The notes beneath the pieces are model-generated. The model did not search any database. It saw only the letters and a program-made list of their open reading frames with translations, and was not told the DNA's origin. This document shows positions 57,510 to 64,000 of a stretch of DNA of 64,000 bases, piece after piece. How positions within the stretch are numbered: position 1 is the stretch's first letter; every line of letters begins with the position of its first letter. The position numbers were made by a program, and so were the translations under genes. This DNA comes from Novosphingobium cyanobacteriorum. GTDB lineage: Bacteria; Pseudomonadota; Alphaproteobacteria; Sphingomonadales; Sphingomonadaceae. Location of the stretch: positions 1 to 64,000 of the forward strand of contig NZ_JAROCY010000020.1 of NCBI RefSeq assembly GCF_029436685.1, read 5' to 3'.

Positions 57510-58871
57510 TCAATCGGCCAGCAGCAGCACCGGAGTTTCGATCAGCCTGCGCACCGCCTGGACAAAACTGGCGGCATCGTGGCCATCGACGACGCGGTGG
57601 TCGCAGCTGATCGAGATGTTCATCAGCTTGCGCTTTTCGATCCGCTCCCCACCCATGCCATCGGGCACGAACAAGGGCCGCTCGACGATGCGGTTGGGGC
57701 CGATGATGGCGACTTCGGGGCGGTTGATCACCGGGGTGGTGGCGATCCCGCCCAAGGGACCGAGCGAGGTGACGGTGAGCGTGGAGCCCGACAACTCGGT
57801 GGACTTGGCCGTGCCGTTGCGCGCGGCGTCGGCCAGCCGCACGATCTCGCGCGCCAGCTGCCACAGGTTCAGCGACTGGGCATCGCGGATCACCGGGACC
57901 ATAAGGCCCGACGGCGTCTGCGCGGCCAGCCCCAAGTGGACCGCGCCGTAACGCGTGACGATGCCGGCTTCGTCATCGTAACGCGCGTTGATCATCGGAT
58001 AGGCCGGCAGCGCACGGCAGATCGCGGTGATCAGCAGCGGCAGCATGGTGAGCTTGGGCTTGTCTCCCCGCGCATCGTTCAACTGCGCCCGCATGGCTTC
58101 GAGCGCGGTGACATCGCATTCCTCCACATAGGAGAAGTGCGGGATGTGGCGCTTGGACGCGGCCATGTTTTCGGCAATGCGGCGGCGCAGGCCGATGACC
58201 TTGATCTGCTCATCAGCGCGTGCCTTGCCGGCAGAGCCATAACCGCCCGCGCCGTTGTAGGCGAGGAACTGGTCCAGATCGGAGTGGCGGATGCGGCCTT
58301 CCTCGGACGGGCGGACCTGCGCAAGATCGATGCCGAGATCGCGGGCGCGCTGGCGCACGGCGGGGCTGGCGAGGACTTTGGCGTTGCTGACGGCTGCGCC
58401 CGGTGTCTCGACTTCGCTCGACACGAACGGGGGTCGGGGTTTGGGGTCTGGCGTTGCGCGCGGTGCTTCGACAGGCTCAGCACGAGCGGGTTCGGGTGTA
58501 GGTTCGGGTGCCGGGCTTGGTGTCTCGACTTCGCTCGAAACGAACGGTTGGGCGGGTTCGGCAGATTGAGCGGATTCCCCCTCTCCCAACCCTTTCCCCT
58601 GAGGAGGAGAGGGCTTTTCGTCCTCCCCGCCTTCGGTCTCGATAGTGACGAGGGCGCTGCCGATGGCGATCATGTCGCCCACCTCGCCGGCCACGGTCAG
58701 GATGCGGCCCGTGACCGGGCTTTCCATTTCGACCGTGGCCTTGTCGGTCATCATGTCGGCAATCGGGGCGTCTTCGCGGACCATGTCGCCCGGCTTGACG
58801 TGCCAGGCGACGATCTCGGCCTCGGCAATGCCTTCGCCGATATCGGGCAAGCGGAAAGTGTAGGTTCCCAT
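57510..58871 (-). CDS. bkdB: Dihydrolipoamide acyltransferase (E2) of branched-chain 2-oxoacid dehydrogenase
   Basis: 453 residues. Lipoyl domain (residues about 1-80) with the lipoylated Lys in MTDKATVEMESPV. A linker from about 85 to 160 follows. The E1/E3-binding domain is at about 163-200 (VLASPAVRQRARDLGIDLAQV). The catalytic domain ends with SCDHRVVDGHDAASFVQAV, including the active-site HxxxDG. The linker encodes VSSEVETP twice, ARAEPVEAP and QGKGLGEGE, which are translations of dispersed repeats (see findings). It follows the E1 genes on the minus strand with a 4-bp gap. No lipoamide dehydrogenase gene is adjacent. Confidence 0.92.
   Translation of the reverse strand: MGTYTFRLPDIGEGIAEAEIVAWHVKPGDMVREDAPIADMMTDKATVEMESPVTGRILTVAGEVGDMIAIGSALVTIETEGGEDEKPSPPQGKGLGEGESAQSAEPAQPFVSSEVETPSPAPEPTPEPARAEPVEAPRATPDPKPRPPFVSSEVETPGAAVSNAKVLASPAVRQRARDLGIDLAQVRPSEEGRIRHSDLDQFLAYNGAGGYGSAGKARADEQIKVIGLRRRIAENMAASKRHIPHFSYVEECDVTALEAMRAQLNDARGDKPKLTMLPLLITAICRALPAYPMINARYDDEAGIVTRYGAVHLGLAAQTPSGLMVPVIRDAQSLNLWQLAREIVRLADAARNGTAKSTELSGSTLTVTSLGPLGGIATTPVINRPEVAIIGPNRIVERPLFVPDGMGGERIEKRKLMNISISCDHRVVDGHDAASFVQAVRRLIETPVLLLAD
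58402..58547. repeat. Dispersed repeats within the E2 linker coding sequence
   Basis: Two near-identical 29-bp units (58402-58430 and 58519-58547, one mismatch; each begins GGTGTCTCGACTTCGCTCG). A half-copy of the REP-like element is at 58466-58489 (CTTCGACAGGCTCAGCACGA). All are in frame within the E2 gene. Confidence 0.8.
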
Positions 58872-58875
58872 CGGA

Positions 58876-59928
58876 TCAGGCTTTCATCAGGCGGTCGATG
58901 GCCTCGCCAATGCGGACGGGCCCGGGGAAGTATGCCCATTCGAGGCTGTGCGGATAAGGCGTGTCGAAGCCAGTGACGCGTTCGATCGGCGCTTCGAGCG
59001 CATAGAAGCAGCGTTCCTGCACCAGCGCGGAAAGCTCGGCTCCGAAGCCGCCAGTGCGGGTGGCTTCGTGGACGATCAGGCACTTGCCGGTCTTGCGAAC
59101 GGAGGCGTCGATCGTCTCGATATCCAGTGGCACCAGCGTGCGCAGGTCTATGATATCGGCATCCACGCCCTTTTCCGCGCAGACCGCCGAGGCGACATGG
59201 ACCATGGTGCCATAGGCGAGCACGGTGAAATCGTTGCCCTTGCGCACGCGCCGCGCCTTGCCCAAGGGAATCGAATAGTAGCCTTCGGGCACGGCGCTGT
59301 CGGCATGCTTGGCCCAGGGTTGCACCGGGCGATCGTAATAGCCGTCGAACGGGCCGTTGTAGATGCGCTTGGGTTCGAAGAAGATCACCGGATCGTTGTC
59401 CTCGATCGCAGCGATCAGCAGGCCCTTGGCATCGTGCGGGGTGCTGGGCACCACGGTCTTGAGGCCCGCCACATGGGTGAACAGCGCCTCGGGGCTCTGG
59501 CTGTGGGTCTGCCCGCCGAAGATGCCGCCGCCAAAGGGCGAGCGCACCGTCATCGGCGCGATGAATTCCCCCGCCGAGCGATAGCGCAGCCGCGCCGCTT
59601 CGGACACCAGCTGATCAAGGCCGGGATAGATATAGTCGGCAAACTGGATTTCCGGCACGGGGCGCAGGCCATAGGCCCCCATCCCCACCGCCACGCCGAT
59701 GATGCCGCATTCGCTGATCGGCGTATCGAACACGCGGGTCTTGCCATACTTCTTCTGCAGGCCGGCAGTGGCGCGGAACACGCCGCCGAAATAGCCGACA
59801 TCCTCTCCCATCACGACCACGTTGGGATCGCGCTCCATCATGATGTCGAGCGCGTCGTTGATCGCCTCGATCATGTTGAGGTTGCGGGTCGGCGCGTCAG
59901 ACAGGCTCACGGGGGCTTCTTCCAGCAT
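58876..59928 (-). CDS. bkdA2: 2-oxoacid dehydrogenase E1 beta subunit
   Basis: 350 residues from ATG 59928, which overlaps the E1 alpha stop by one base (TGATG); GGAGGG is the ribosome binding site. Motifs: NMIEAINDALDIMMERDPNVVVMGEDVGYFGG, PISECGIIGVAVGMGAYGLRPVPEIQF, and DLRTLVPLDIETIDASVRKTG in the C-terminal transketolase-like domain. Forms the alpha2beta2 decarboxylase that feeds E2. Confidence 0.92.
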   Translation of the reverse strand: MLEEAPVSLSDAPTRNLNMIEAINDALDIMMERDPNVVVMGEDVGYFGGVFRATAGLQKKYGKTRVFDTPISECGIIGVAVGMGAYGLRPVPEIQFADYIYPGLDQLVSEAARLRYRSAGEFIAPMTVRSPFGGGIFGGQTHSQSPEALFTHVAGLKTVVPSTPHDAKGLLIAAIEDNDPVIFFEPKRIYNGPFDGYYDRPVQPWAKHADSAVPEGYYSIPLGKARRVRKGNDFTVLAYGTMVHVASAVCAEKGVDADIIDLRTLVPLDIETIDASVRKTGKCLIVHEATRTGGFGAELSALVQERCFYALEAPIERVTGFDTPYPHSLEWAYFPGPVRIGEAIDRLMKA

Positions 59929-61229
59929 CACGATGCCCTCCACGGTTCGTCTTCGGACCAGTCAGGCCATTTGATGCGGCGTTCGCGAATGGCCTGTTCG
60001 CTCTGTTCCTTGAGGTGCCAGGGCAGTTCCTCGAACACATCTTCGAACATGGTGTGGAAGGGGTGGTGCAGACCGTGGCCAAGCACGCCGTTCTTCTCCG
60101 CCTCCTTGGTGGCGGCCTTCACCTGTTCGACCAGTTCCGCATCCATCGCCTCGTGCGCCTCGTCCGACCATTCGCCCAGGGCGACGAGGTGGCGCTTCAG
60201 GCGGTTGATCGGATCGCCCAGCGGCCATTCGCTGCGTTCCTGCGCGGAGCGGTACTGGCCCGGATCGTCAGAGGTGGAATGCCCTTCGGCGCGATAGGTG
60301 AAGTGTTCGATCAGCGTGGGCCCGGCATTGGCGCGGGCGCGGTCTGCCGCCCAGCGCGACGCGGCATAGACCGCCAGCGGATCGTTGCCATCCACCCGTA
60401 GGCCCGCGACGCCATAGCCGATGGCGCGGGCGGCAAAGGTGGTGCGTTCCGCCCCGGCGAACCCCGAAAAGCTGGAGATGGCCCACTGGTTGTTGACCAC
60501 GTTGAAGACCACCGGCGCATTATAGACCGTGGCGAAGGTGAGCGCGGAGTGGAAATCCCCCTCTGCCGAGGACCCTTCACCGATCCAGGCGGCGGCGATG
60601 CGGCTGTCCCCCTTGATCGCGCTGGCCATGGCCCAGCCCACGGCCTGGGGATACTGTGTGGCGAGGTTGCCCGAGATGGTGAAGAACGAGGCTTCACGCG
60701 CCGAATACATGATCGGCAGCTGGCGGCCCTTCAGCTTGTCCGCCCGGTTGGAGTAGATCTGGTTGATCATCTCAACCAGCGGGTAGCCGCGCGAGATCAG
60801 GATGCCCTGCTGGCGATAACTGGGAAAGACCATGTCATCGGGCGCGAGCGCCATGGCGGGGGCGACCGAGGTCGCCTCTTCCCCCGTGCACTTCATGTAG
60901 AAGCTGGTCTTGCCCTGGCGCTGGCCGCGATACATGCGATCGTCAAAGGCGCGGGTGAGCGCCATGGTGCGCAGCATGCGGCGCAGGGTTTCGGCATCGA
61001 GGCCGGGGTTCCACGGGCCGACGGCGCGATCGTCTTCGCCCAGCACCCGGATCAGGTCGAAGCACAGGGGCTGCGTTTCGGCAGCGGGGCAGCGTTCATC
61101 GGGCCGCGGCTGTGCGCCGGCGGGCGGGATGGCGATGTGGCTGTAATCCACCGCATCGCCCGGGCGGAAGCGCGGTTCGGGCACGTGGAGCGACAGCGGC
61201 GGCAGGTTGCTTCGGCCGGACGCGGTCAT
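59928..61229 (-). CDS. bkdA1: Branched-chain 2-oxoacid dehydrogenase E1 alpha subunit
   Basis: 433 residues. The ThDP-binding domain shows RMYRGQRQGKTSFYMKCTGEEA, PSYRQQGILISRGYPL, YSNRADKLKGRQLPIMYSAREASFF, and the TPP motif IGEGSSAEGDFHSALTFATVYNAPVVFNVVNNQWAIS, broken here by segment. RxxLxxxxxxSxREASFF-type sequence and the extended N-terminus favour the branched-chain rather than the pyruvate enzyme. The substrate would be 2-oxo acids from Val, Leu and Ile. First gene of the operon, with a strong promoter upstream. Confidence 0.9.
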   Translation of the reverse strand: MTASGRSNLPPLSLHVPEPRFRPGDAVDYSHIAIPPAGAQPRPDERCPAAETQPLCFDLIRVLGEDDRAVGPWNPGLDAETLRRMLRTMALTRAFDDRMYRGQRQGKTSFYMKCTGEEATSVAPAMALAPDDMVFPSYRQQGILISRGYPLVEMINQIYSNRADKLKGRQLPIMYSAREASFFTISGNLATQYPQAVGWAMASAIKGDSRIAAAWIGEGSSAEGDFHSALTFATVYNAPVVFNVVNNQWAISSFSGFAGAERTTFAARAIGYGVAGLRVDGNDPLAVYAASRWAADRARANAGPTLIEHFTYRAEGHSTSDDPGQYRSAQERSEWPLGDPINRLKRHLVALGEWSDEAHEAMDAELVEQVKAATKEAEKNGVLGHGLHHPFHTMFEDVFEELPWHLKEQSEQAIRERRIKWPDWSEDEPWRAS

Positions 61230-61308
61230 GCTAGAGCCTCTGGAAACGCCTTCATCTGACTCTCCCGCGCGCCGATCCGGAGAGAATCAGGCGACGCATT
61301 GTTTTAGA

Positions 61309-61345
61309 CGAGAGAAATAATATTACTCTCGACTTTCCGAGTCAA
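61309..61345 (-). promoter_or_regulatory. Promoter and overlapping operator of the bkd operon
   Basis: On the minus strand TTGACT (61345-61340), 17 bp, TATTAT (61322-61317), a near-consensus sigma70 promoter. An inverted repeat CGAGAG-N11-CTCTCG (61309-61331) covers the -10 box and would let a repressor block it. It is about 90 bp before the bkdA1 ATG and 10 bp after the thyA stop. Confidence 0.6.
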
Positions 61346-61354
61346 TCAAGGGCG

Positions 61355-62284
61355 TCAGACCGCCACGGGCGCCGCGATGTGCGCCTGCGGGGCATAGCCG
61401 GTCACCTCGAAATCCTCGATCCGGTAACCGAAGATACTATCGGGCCGGCGCGTGATGGCAAGGCGCGGAGAGCCCGCAGGTTCCCGCGAAAGTTGCGCCT
61501 CAACCAGATCGGCATGGTTGAGATAGAGATGGGTATCACCGCCCATCCACACCAGTTCGCCCGGTTCAAGATCGCACTGCTGGGCCAGCAGGCGGATGAA
61601 CAGCGCCGCGCCCCACAGGTTGAACGGCAGGCCCAGAGCCACGTCGCAGCTGCGCTGGTACAGCACGCCCGACAGGCGGTTGCCGGCGACGTGGAACTGG
61701 TAGGTCTTGTGGCAGGGCGGCAGGGCCATGCCGTCAAGCTCGGCCACGTTCCAGCCTTCCACGATATGGCGGCGGCTGCCGGGGTTGGTGCGCAGCGAAT
61801 GGACGAGATCGGCGACCTGGTTCACGCCCTGCGCACGGCGCGTGAACAGCCCCTCGCCCGCAGGTTCATAGACCGGCCAATCCACCCACTGCTTGCCATA
61901 GACCGGACCCAGATCACCCCACTGCGCGGCGAAGGCTTCATCGGCGACGATGCACCTGGAAAAGTCCTCGCGGCTGATCTGGTCGCCGGTTTCGCGCCGA
62001 TAGCGGTCGAGCGGCCAGTCGGTCCAGATCTCCACGCCCTGTGCGCAGAGGTTGCGGATGTTGGTATCACCGGTGAGAAACCACAGGAATTCGCGCGTGG
62101 CGGTTTTCCAATAGACCCGCTTGGTGGTGAGCAGCGGCACCTGGCCATCGGACAGATCGAACCGCAGCGTGGCGCCGAAGACCGAGCGGGTGCCGATGCC
62201 GGTGCGGTCCACGCGCTCGTCACCCTGCGTCCAGATCTCGCGCATCAGGTTCAGGTATTGCTGCTCGTAATGCGGGGTGGCCAT
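61355..62284 (-). CDS. thyA: Thymidylate synthase
   Basis: 309 residues. Makes dTMP from dUMP using methylene-THF. Motifs: MREIWTQGDERVDRTGIGTRSVFGATLRFDL (N-terminal), VPLLTTKRVYWKTATREFLWFLTGDTNI, the active-site MALPPCHKTYQFHVAG with catalytic Cys, and YQRSCDVALGLPFN. An insertion of about 45 residues after DRYRRETGD makes it longer than the 264-residue E. coli enzyme, as in many alphaproteobacteria. Confidence 0.95.
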   Translation of the reverse strand: MATPHYEQQYLNLMREIWTQGDERVDRTGIGTRSVFGATLRFDLSDGQVPLLTTKRVYWKTATREFLWFLTGDTNIRNLCAQGVEIWTDWPLDRYRRETGDQISREDFSRCIVADEAFAAQWGDLGPVYGKQWVDWPVYEPAGEGLFTRRAQGVNQVADLVHSLRTNPGSRRHIVEGWNVAELDGMALPPCHKTYQFHVAGNRLSGVLYQRSCDVALGLPFNLWGAALFIRLLAQQCDLEPGELVWMGGDTHLYLNHADLVEAQLSREPAGSPRLAITRRPDSIFGYRIEDFEVTGYAPQAHIAAPVAV

Positions 62285-62435
62285 GGCCGGACTCTAGACA
62301 AGAACACATCGCGTCGCAAAGCCGGCCGGCCTGCGCGCCTTGTGCAAAACTTTTCAAAAGCCCGCTTGCCACCTGCACAACCCGACCGTATAGGGCGCCC
62401 CTGCCTTGCAGCCGGGTGACCGGCAGCGGATCGGT

Positions 62436-62512
62436 CGGGGAATAGCTCAGCCTGGTAGAGCACTGTCTTCGGGAGGCAGGGGCCGGAGGTTCGAATCCTC
62501 TTTCCCCGACCA
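62436..62512 (+). tRNA. tRNA-Pro (anticodon CGG)
   Basis: 77 nt. Acceptor CGGGGAA with TTCCCCG, discriminator A, CCA encoded. Anticodon stem CTGTC/GGCAG, loop TTCGGGA, anticodon CGG, reading proline CCG codons. Confidence 0.95.
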
Positions 62513-62532
62513 TTTCCACGCAAGCGCATGAA

Positions 62533-62557
62533 AAGGCGACCTTCGGGTCGCCTTTTT
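62533..62557 (+). terminator. Terminator after tRNA-Pro
   Basis: AAGGCGACC (62533-62541) pairs with GGTCGCCTT (62546-62554) across a TTCG tetraloop, then TTTG. Confidence 0.9.
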
Positions 62558-62637
62558 GCGTTGGGCCGCGTGGAACCTGCGGCGCGGACAGGCCGTTTCC
62601 CACCAAACGGCAATTCGCCGTGACAGGAGACCGTCCC

Positions 62638-63156
62638 ATGCCGAACCGAGGCCAGACACCAAGCCATACCGACGCCATCGCCCTGCTGAAGGCCGACCAT
62701 CGCAAGGTGGAAGAATTGTTCGCCAAGTTCGAAAGCGCCAGCGATGCCAAGAAGGGGGACATCGCCCGCCAGATCTGCGACGAGCTGAAGATCCACACGA
62801 TGATCGAGGAAGAGATCTTCTACCCCGCGCTGAAGGGCAAGATCGAGGAAGAGACCTGGACCGAAGCCTTCGTGGAACATGACGGGGCCAAGGTGCTGGT
62901 GAACGACATCATGGCCAGCAGCCCCGAGGACGATTTCTTCGACGCCAAGGTGAAGGTGCTTTCGGAAGAGATCAAGCACCACGTGCATGAGGAAGAGGCG
63001 CGCGGGGATGGCATGTTCTCGCAGGCGCGCGAGGCGGGCGTGGACCTGGTGGCGCTGCGCGACCAGATGCTGGCGCGCAAGCAGGAGCTGATGGGTATGG
63101 CCAAGGACGGCGCCCTGCCCCCTGCGCAAGTCAGCGTGGTGACGCTGGCGGCCTAA
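62638..63156 (+). CDS. Hemerythrin HHE-domain protein
   Basis: 172 residues from ATG 62638. Hemerythrin-like HHE cation-binding domain: HTDAIALLKADHRKVEELFAKF, then ELKIHTMIEEEIFYPALKGK, EHDGAKVLVNDIM and EEIKHHVHEEEARGDGMF, with the repeated H-x-x-E/H pattern that holds a di-iron centre. Likely roles are oxygen, NO or iron handling. Ribosome binding site CAGGAGA precedes the ATG. Confidence 0.88.
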   Translation: MPNRGQTPSHTDAIALLKADHRKVEELFAKFESASDAKKGDIARQICDELKIHTMIEEEIFYPALKGKIEEETWTEAFVEHDGAKVLVNDIMASSPEDDFFDAKVKVLSEEIKHHVHEEEARGDGMFSQAREAGVDLVALRDQMLARKQELMGMAKDGALPPAQVSVVTLAA

Positions 63157-63593
63157 AGCGCCAGCAGGCCGGTTGCGATCGTGAGGCCACCCAGGCCGAG
63201 CGAGAGCGACCGGCGCAGCGCCCGCCAGCCGCTGGGCGGCCCACGCCACAGTGCGCGGTCAACCAAGTGCGACAGGGCGATGCACAGCCCCAGCACCACG
63301 AGTTGCGGCCCCGGCCAGGTCCAGCCGACCATCCACGGAAACCACAGGCCCAACGCGATCAGGCTGGGCATCACGGCCGCGAACAGCGCCCAGCGTGGTG
63401 TTTCCGGCCGGGCAATGGCGATGCCCCACCATATGCCGCCAAGGAAGCTGAAGATCAGCGCAGCATAGGCATAGGCGAGTGCCAGCGCGGTCCAGCCGGC
63501 GGGGCCGCCCTTGAGCACCGCCAGCAGGAAAGCCGCTTGCGGAAGGAGCCCGGCGTAACCGAGCGGGCGGGCGTCGAGAGCGAGCTTGTGCAT
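63153..63593 (-). CDS. DUF3429 membrane protein
   Basis: 146 residues from ATG 63593. Several membrane segments with the DUF3429 pattern: GYAGLLPQAAFLLAVL, YAYAALIFSFLGGIWWGIAIA, then ALFAAVMPSLIALGLWF and LSHLVDRAL. Function unknown. Its stop overlaps the convergent hemerythrin gene by 4 bp. Confidence 0.82.
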   Translation of the reverse strand: MHKLALDARPLGYAGLLPQAAFLLAVLKGGPAGWTALALAYAYAALIFSFLGGIWWGIAIARPETPRWALFAAVMPSLIALGLWFPWMVGWTWPGPQLVVLGLCIALSHLVDRALWRGPPSGWRALRRSLSLGLGGLTIATGLLAL

Positions 63594-63644
63594 CAGGCCA
63601 GTTAACCCCCGGCGCGCGGAAAAGCGCCCTGCCCGCGCGGGCAA

Positions 63645-64000
63645 TCAGCCACCGCGCAGCAGCTGCACGCCCCAATCGCGTTCGAACAAGTAAAGCAGCA
63701 CCCGCGCCGCTTCTCCGCGTGGCGAGGAGAGGCCGCCATCGCGCTCCATCAGCAGGCGGGCATCGTCATGGGCCAGTGGCAGCAGCTTGGCGATCTGTTC
63801 GAAGCTGGCGACGCGGAACGGCGTATCGCCCGACTGGCGCGTGCCGAGCAGTTCGCCACCGCCCCGCAGCCGCAAGTCTTCCTCGGCAAGGCGGAAGCCG
63901 TCCTGCGTCTCGCGCATCAGGGCCAGCCGTTCGCGCCCGACTTCGGACAGGGCATCGCCGCGCAGCAGCAGGCAGGTGGAAGCCTGCGAGCCGCGCCCGA
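63645..64000 (-). CDS. recG: ATP-dependent DNA helicase RecG, C-terminal part
   Basis: The last 118 residues of RecG, running off the window end. The motif VI region GRGSQASTCLLLRGDALSEV and the conserved RecG tail ETQDGFRLAEEDLRLRGGGELLGTRQSG are clear. RecG remodels stalled replication forks and Holliday junctions. The 5' part, including the wedge and Walker A domains, lies beyond base 64000. Confidence 0.92.
   Translation of the reverse strand, partial: GRGSQASTCLLLRGDALSEVGRERLALMRETQDGFRLAEEDLRLRGGGELLGTRQSGDTPFRVASFEQIAKLLPLAHDDARLLMERDGGLSSPRGEAARVLLYLFERDWGVQLLRGG

Overview
The window reads as an ordinary high-GC chromosome segment from an alphaproteobacterium, most likely order Sphingomonadales (Novosphingobium-like). 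This is inferred from gene content and gene order, not from a database search. The supporting signs are: gcrA and the GANTC methylase ccrM in one window; the rimP-nusA-ylxR-infB and rbfA / truB-rpsO-pnp blocks in alphaproteobacterial arrangement; a 6S RNA between zapA and the 5-formyl-THF cyclo-ligase gene; and dispersed short inverted repeats of the kind I recall from sphingomonad genomes.

Layout. 1-2.5 kb is a decayed accessory patch: a 5'-broken Rieske oxygenase, a NodD-like LysR gene, and a degenerate tyrosine-recombinase tail beside a tRNA-Ser gene. 2.6-6 kb holds hspQ, an ABC-2 permease, gcrA and a diguanylate cyclase. 5.9-10.5 kb is a three-gene operon of exported proteins of unknown role. 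10.6-23 kb is the translation/RNA block, all on the minus strand (pnp, rpsO, truB, an M50 protease, a GNAT, rbfA, infB, ylxR-like, nusA, rimP), with yceI inserted on the plus strand. 23.4-32.4 kb is mixed: a PspC pair, a VUT/YhhQ transporter, tRNA-Arg, an O-acetylhomoserine sulfhydrylase, a Pro/Ala-rich membrane protein, a TetR gene divergent from a thioesterase, a KefC-type antiporter, and a MarR gene preceded by a striking array of palindromes. 32.4-38.5 kb is an archaic (Csu-like) chaperone-usher pilus operon with three pilin-like subunits, chaperone, usher and tip adhesin. 38.7-45.3 kb has an Lrp regulator divergent from putA, then folP and ccrM. 45.6-53.7 kb has an L,D-transpeptidase, thiE, and the central-carbon operon tkt-gap-MOSC-pgk followed by fda. 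53.9-57.5 kb has a coiled-coil protein, zapA, 6S RNA, fau, an epoxide-hydrolase-like protein and two tRNA-Asp genes. 57.5-61.2 kb is a branched-chain 2-oxoacid dehydrogenase operon (E1 alpha, E1 beta, E2). thyA, tRNA-Pro, a hemerythrin, a DUF3429 protein and the 3' end of recG complete the window.

The most unusual structure is in DNA rather than in genes. (i) Six copies of the palindrome ATGCANNTGCAT lie upstream of a marR gene, with 20-22 bp spacing, about two helical turns. (ii) Eight GANTC sites lie within 143 bp in front of ccrM, the gene for the enzyme that methylates GANTC. (iii) Copies of dispersed intergenic repeats lie in frame inside the lipoyl-domain linker of the E2 subunit, and a related case occurs in the PutA linker. 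(iv) A near-consensus promoter overlapped by an inverted repeat precedes the branched-chain dehydrogenase operon. No CRISPR array, intact insertion sequence, prophage or defence island is visible.
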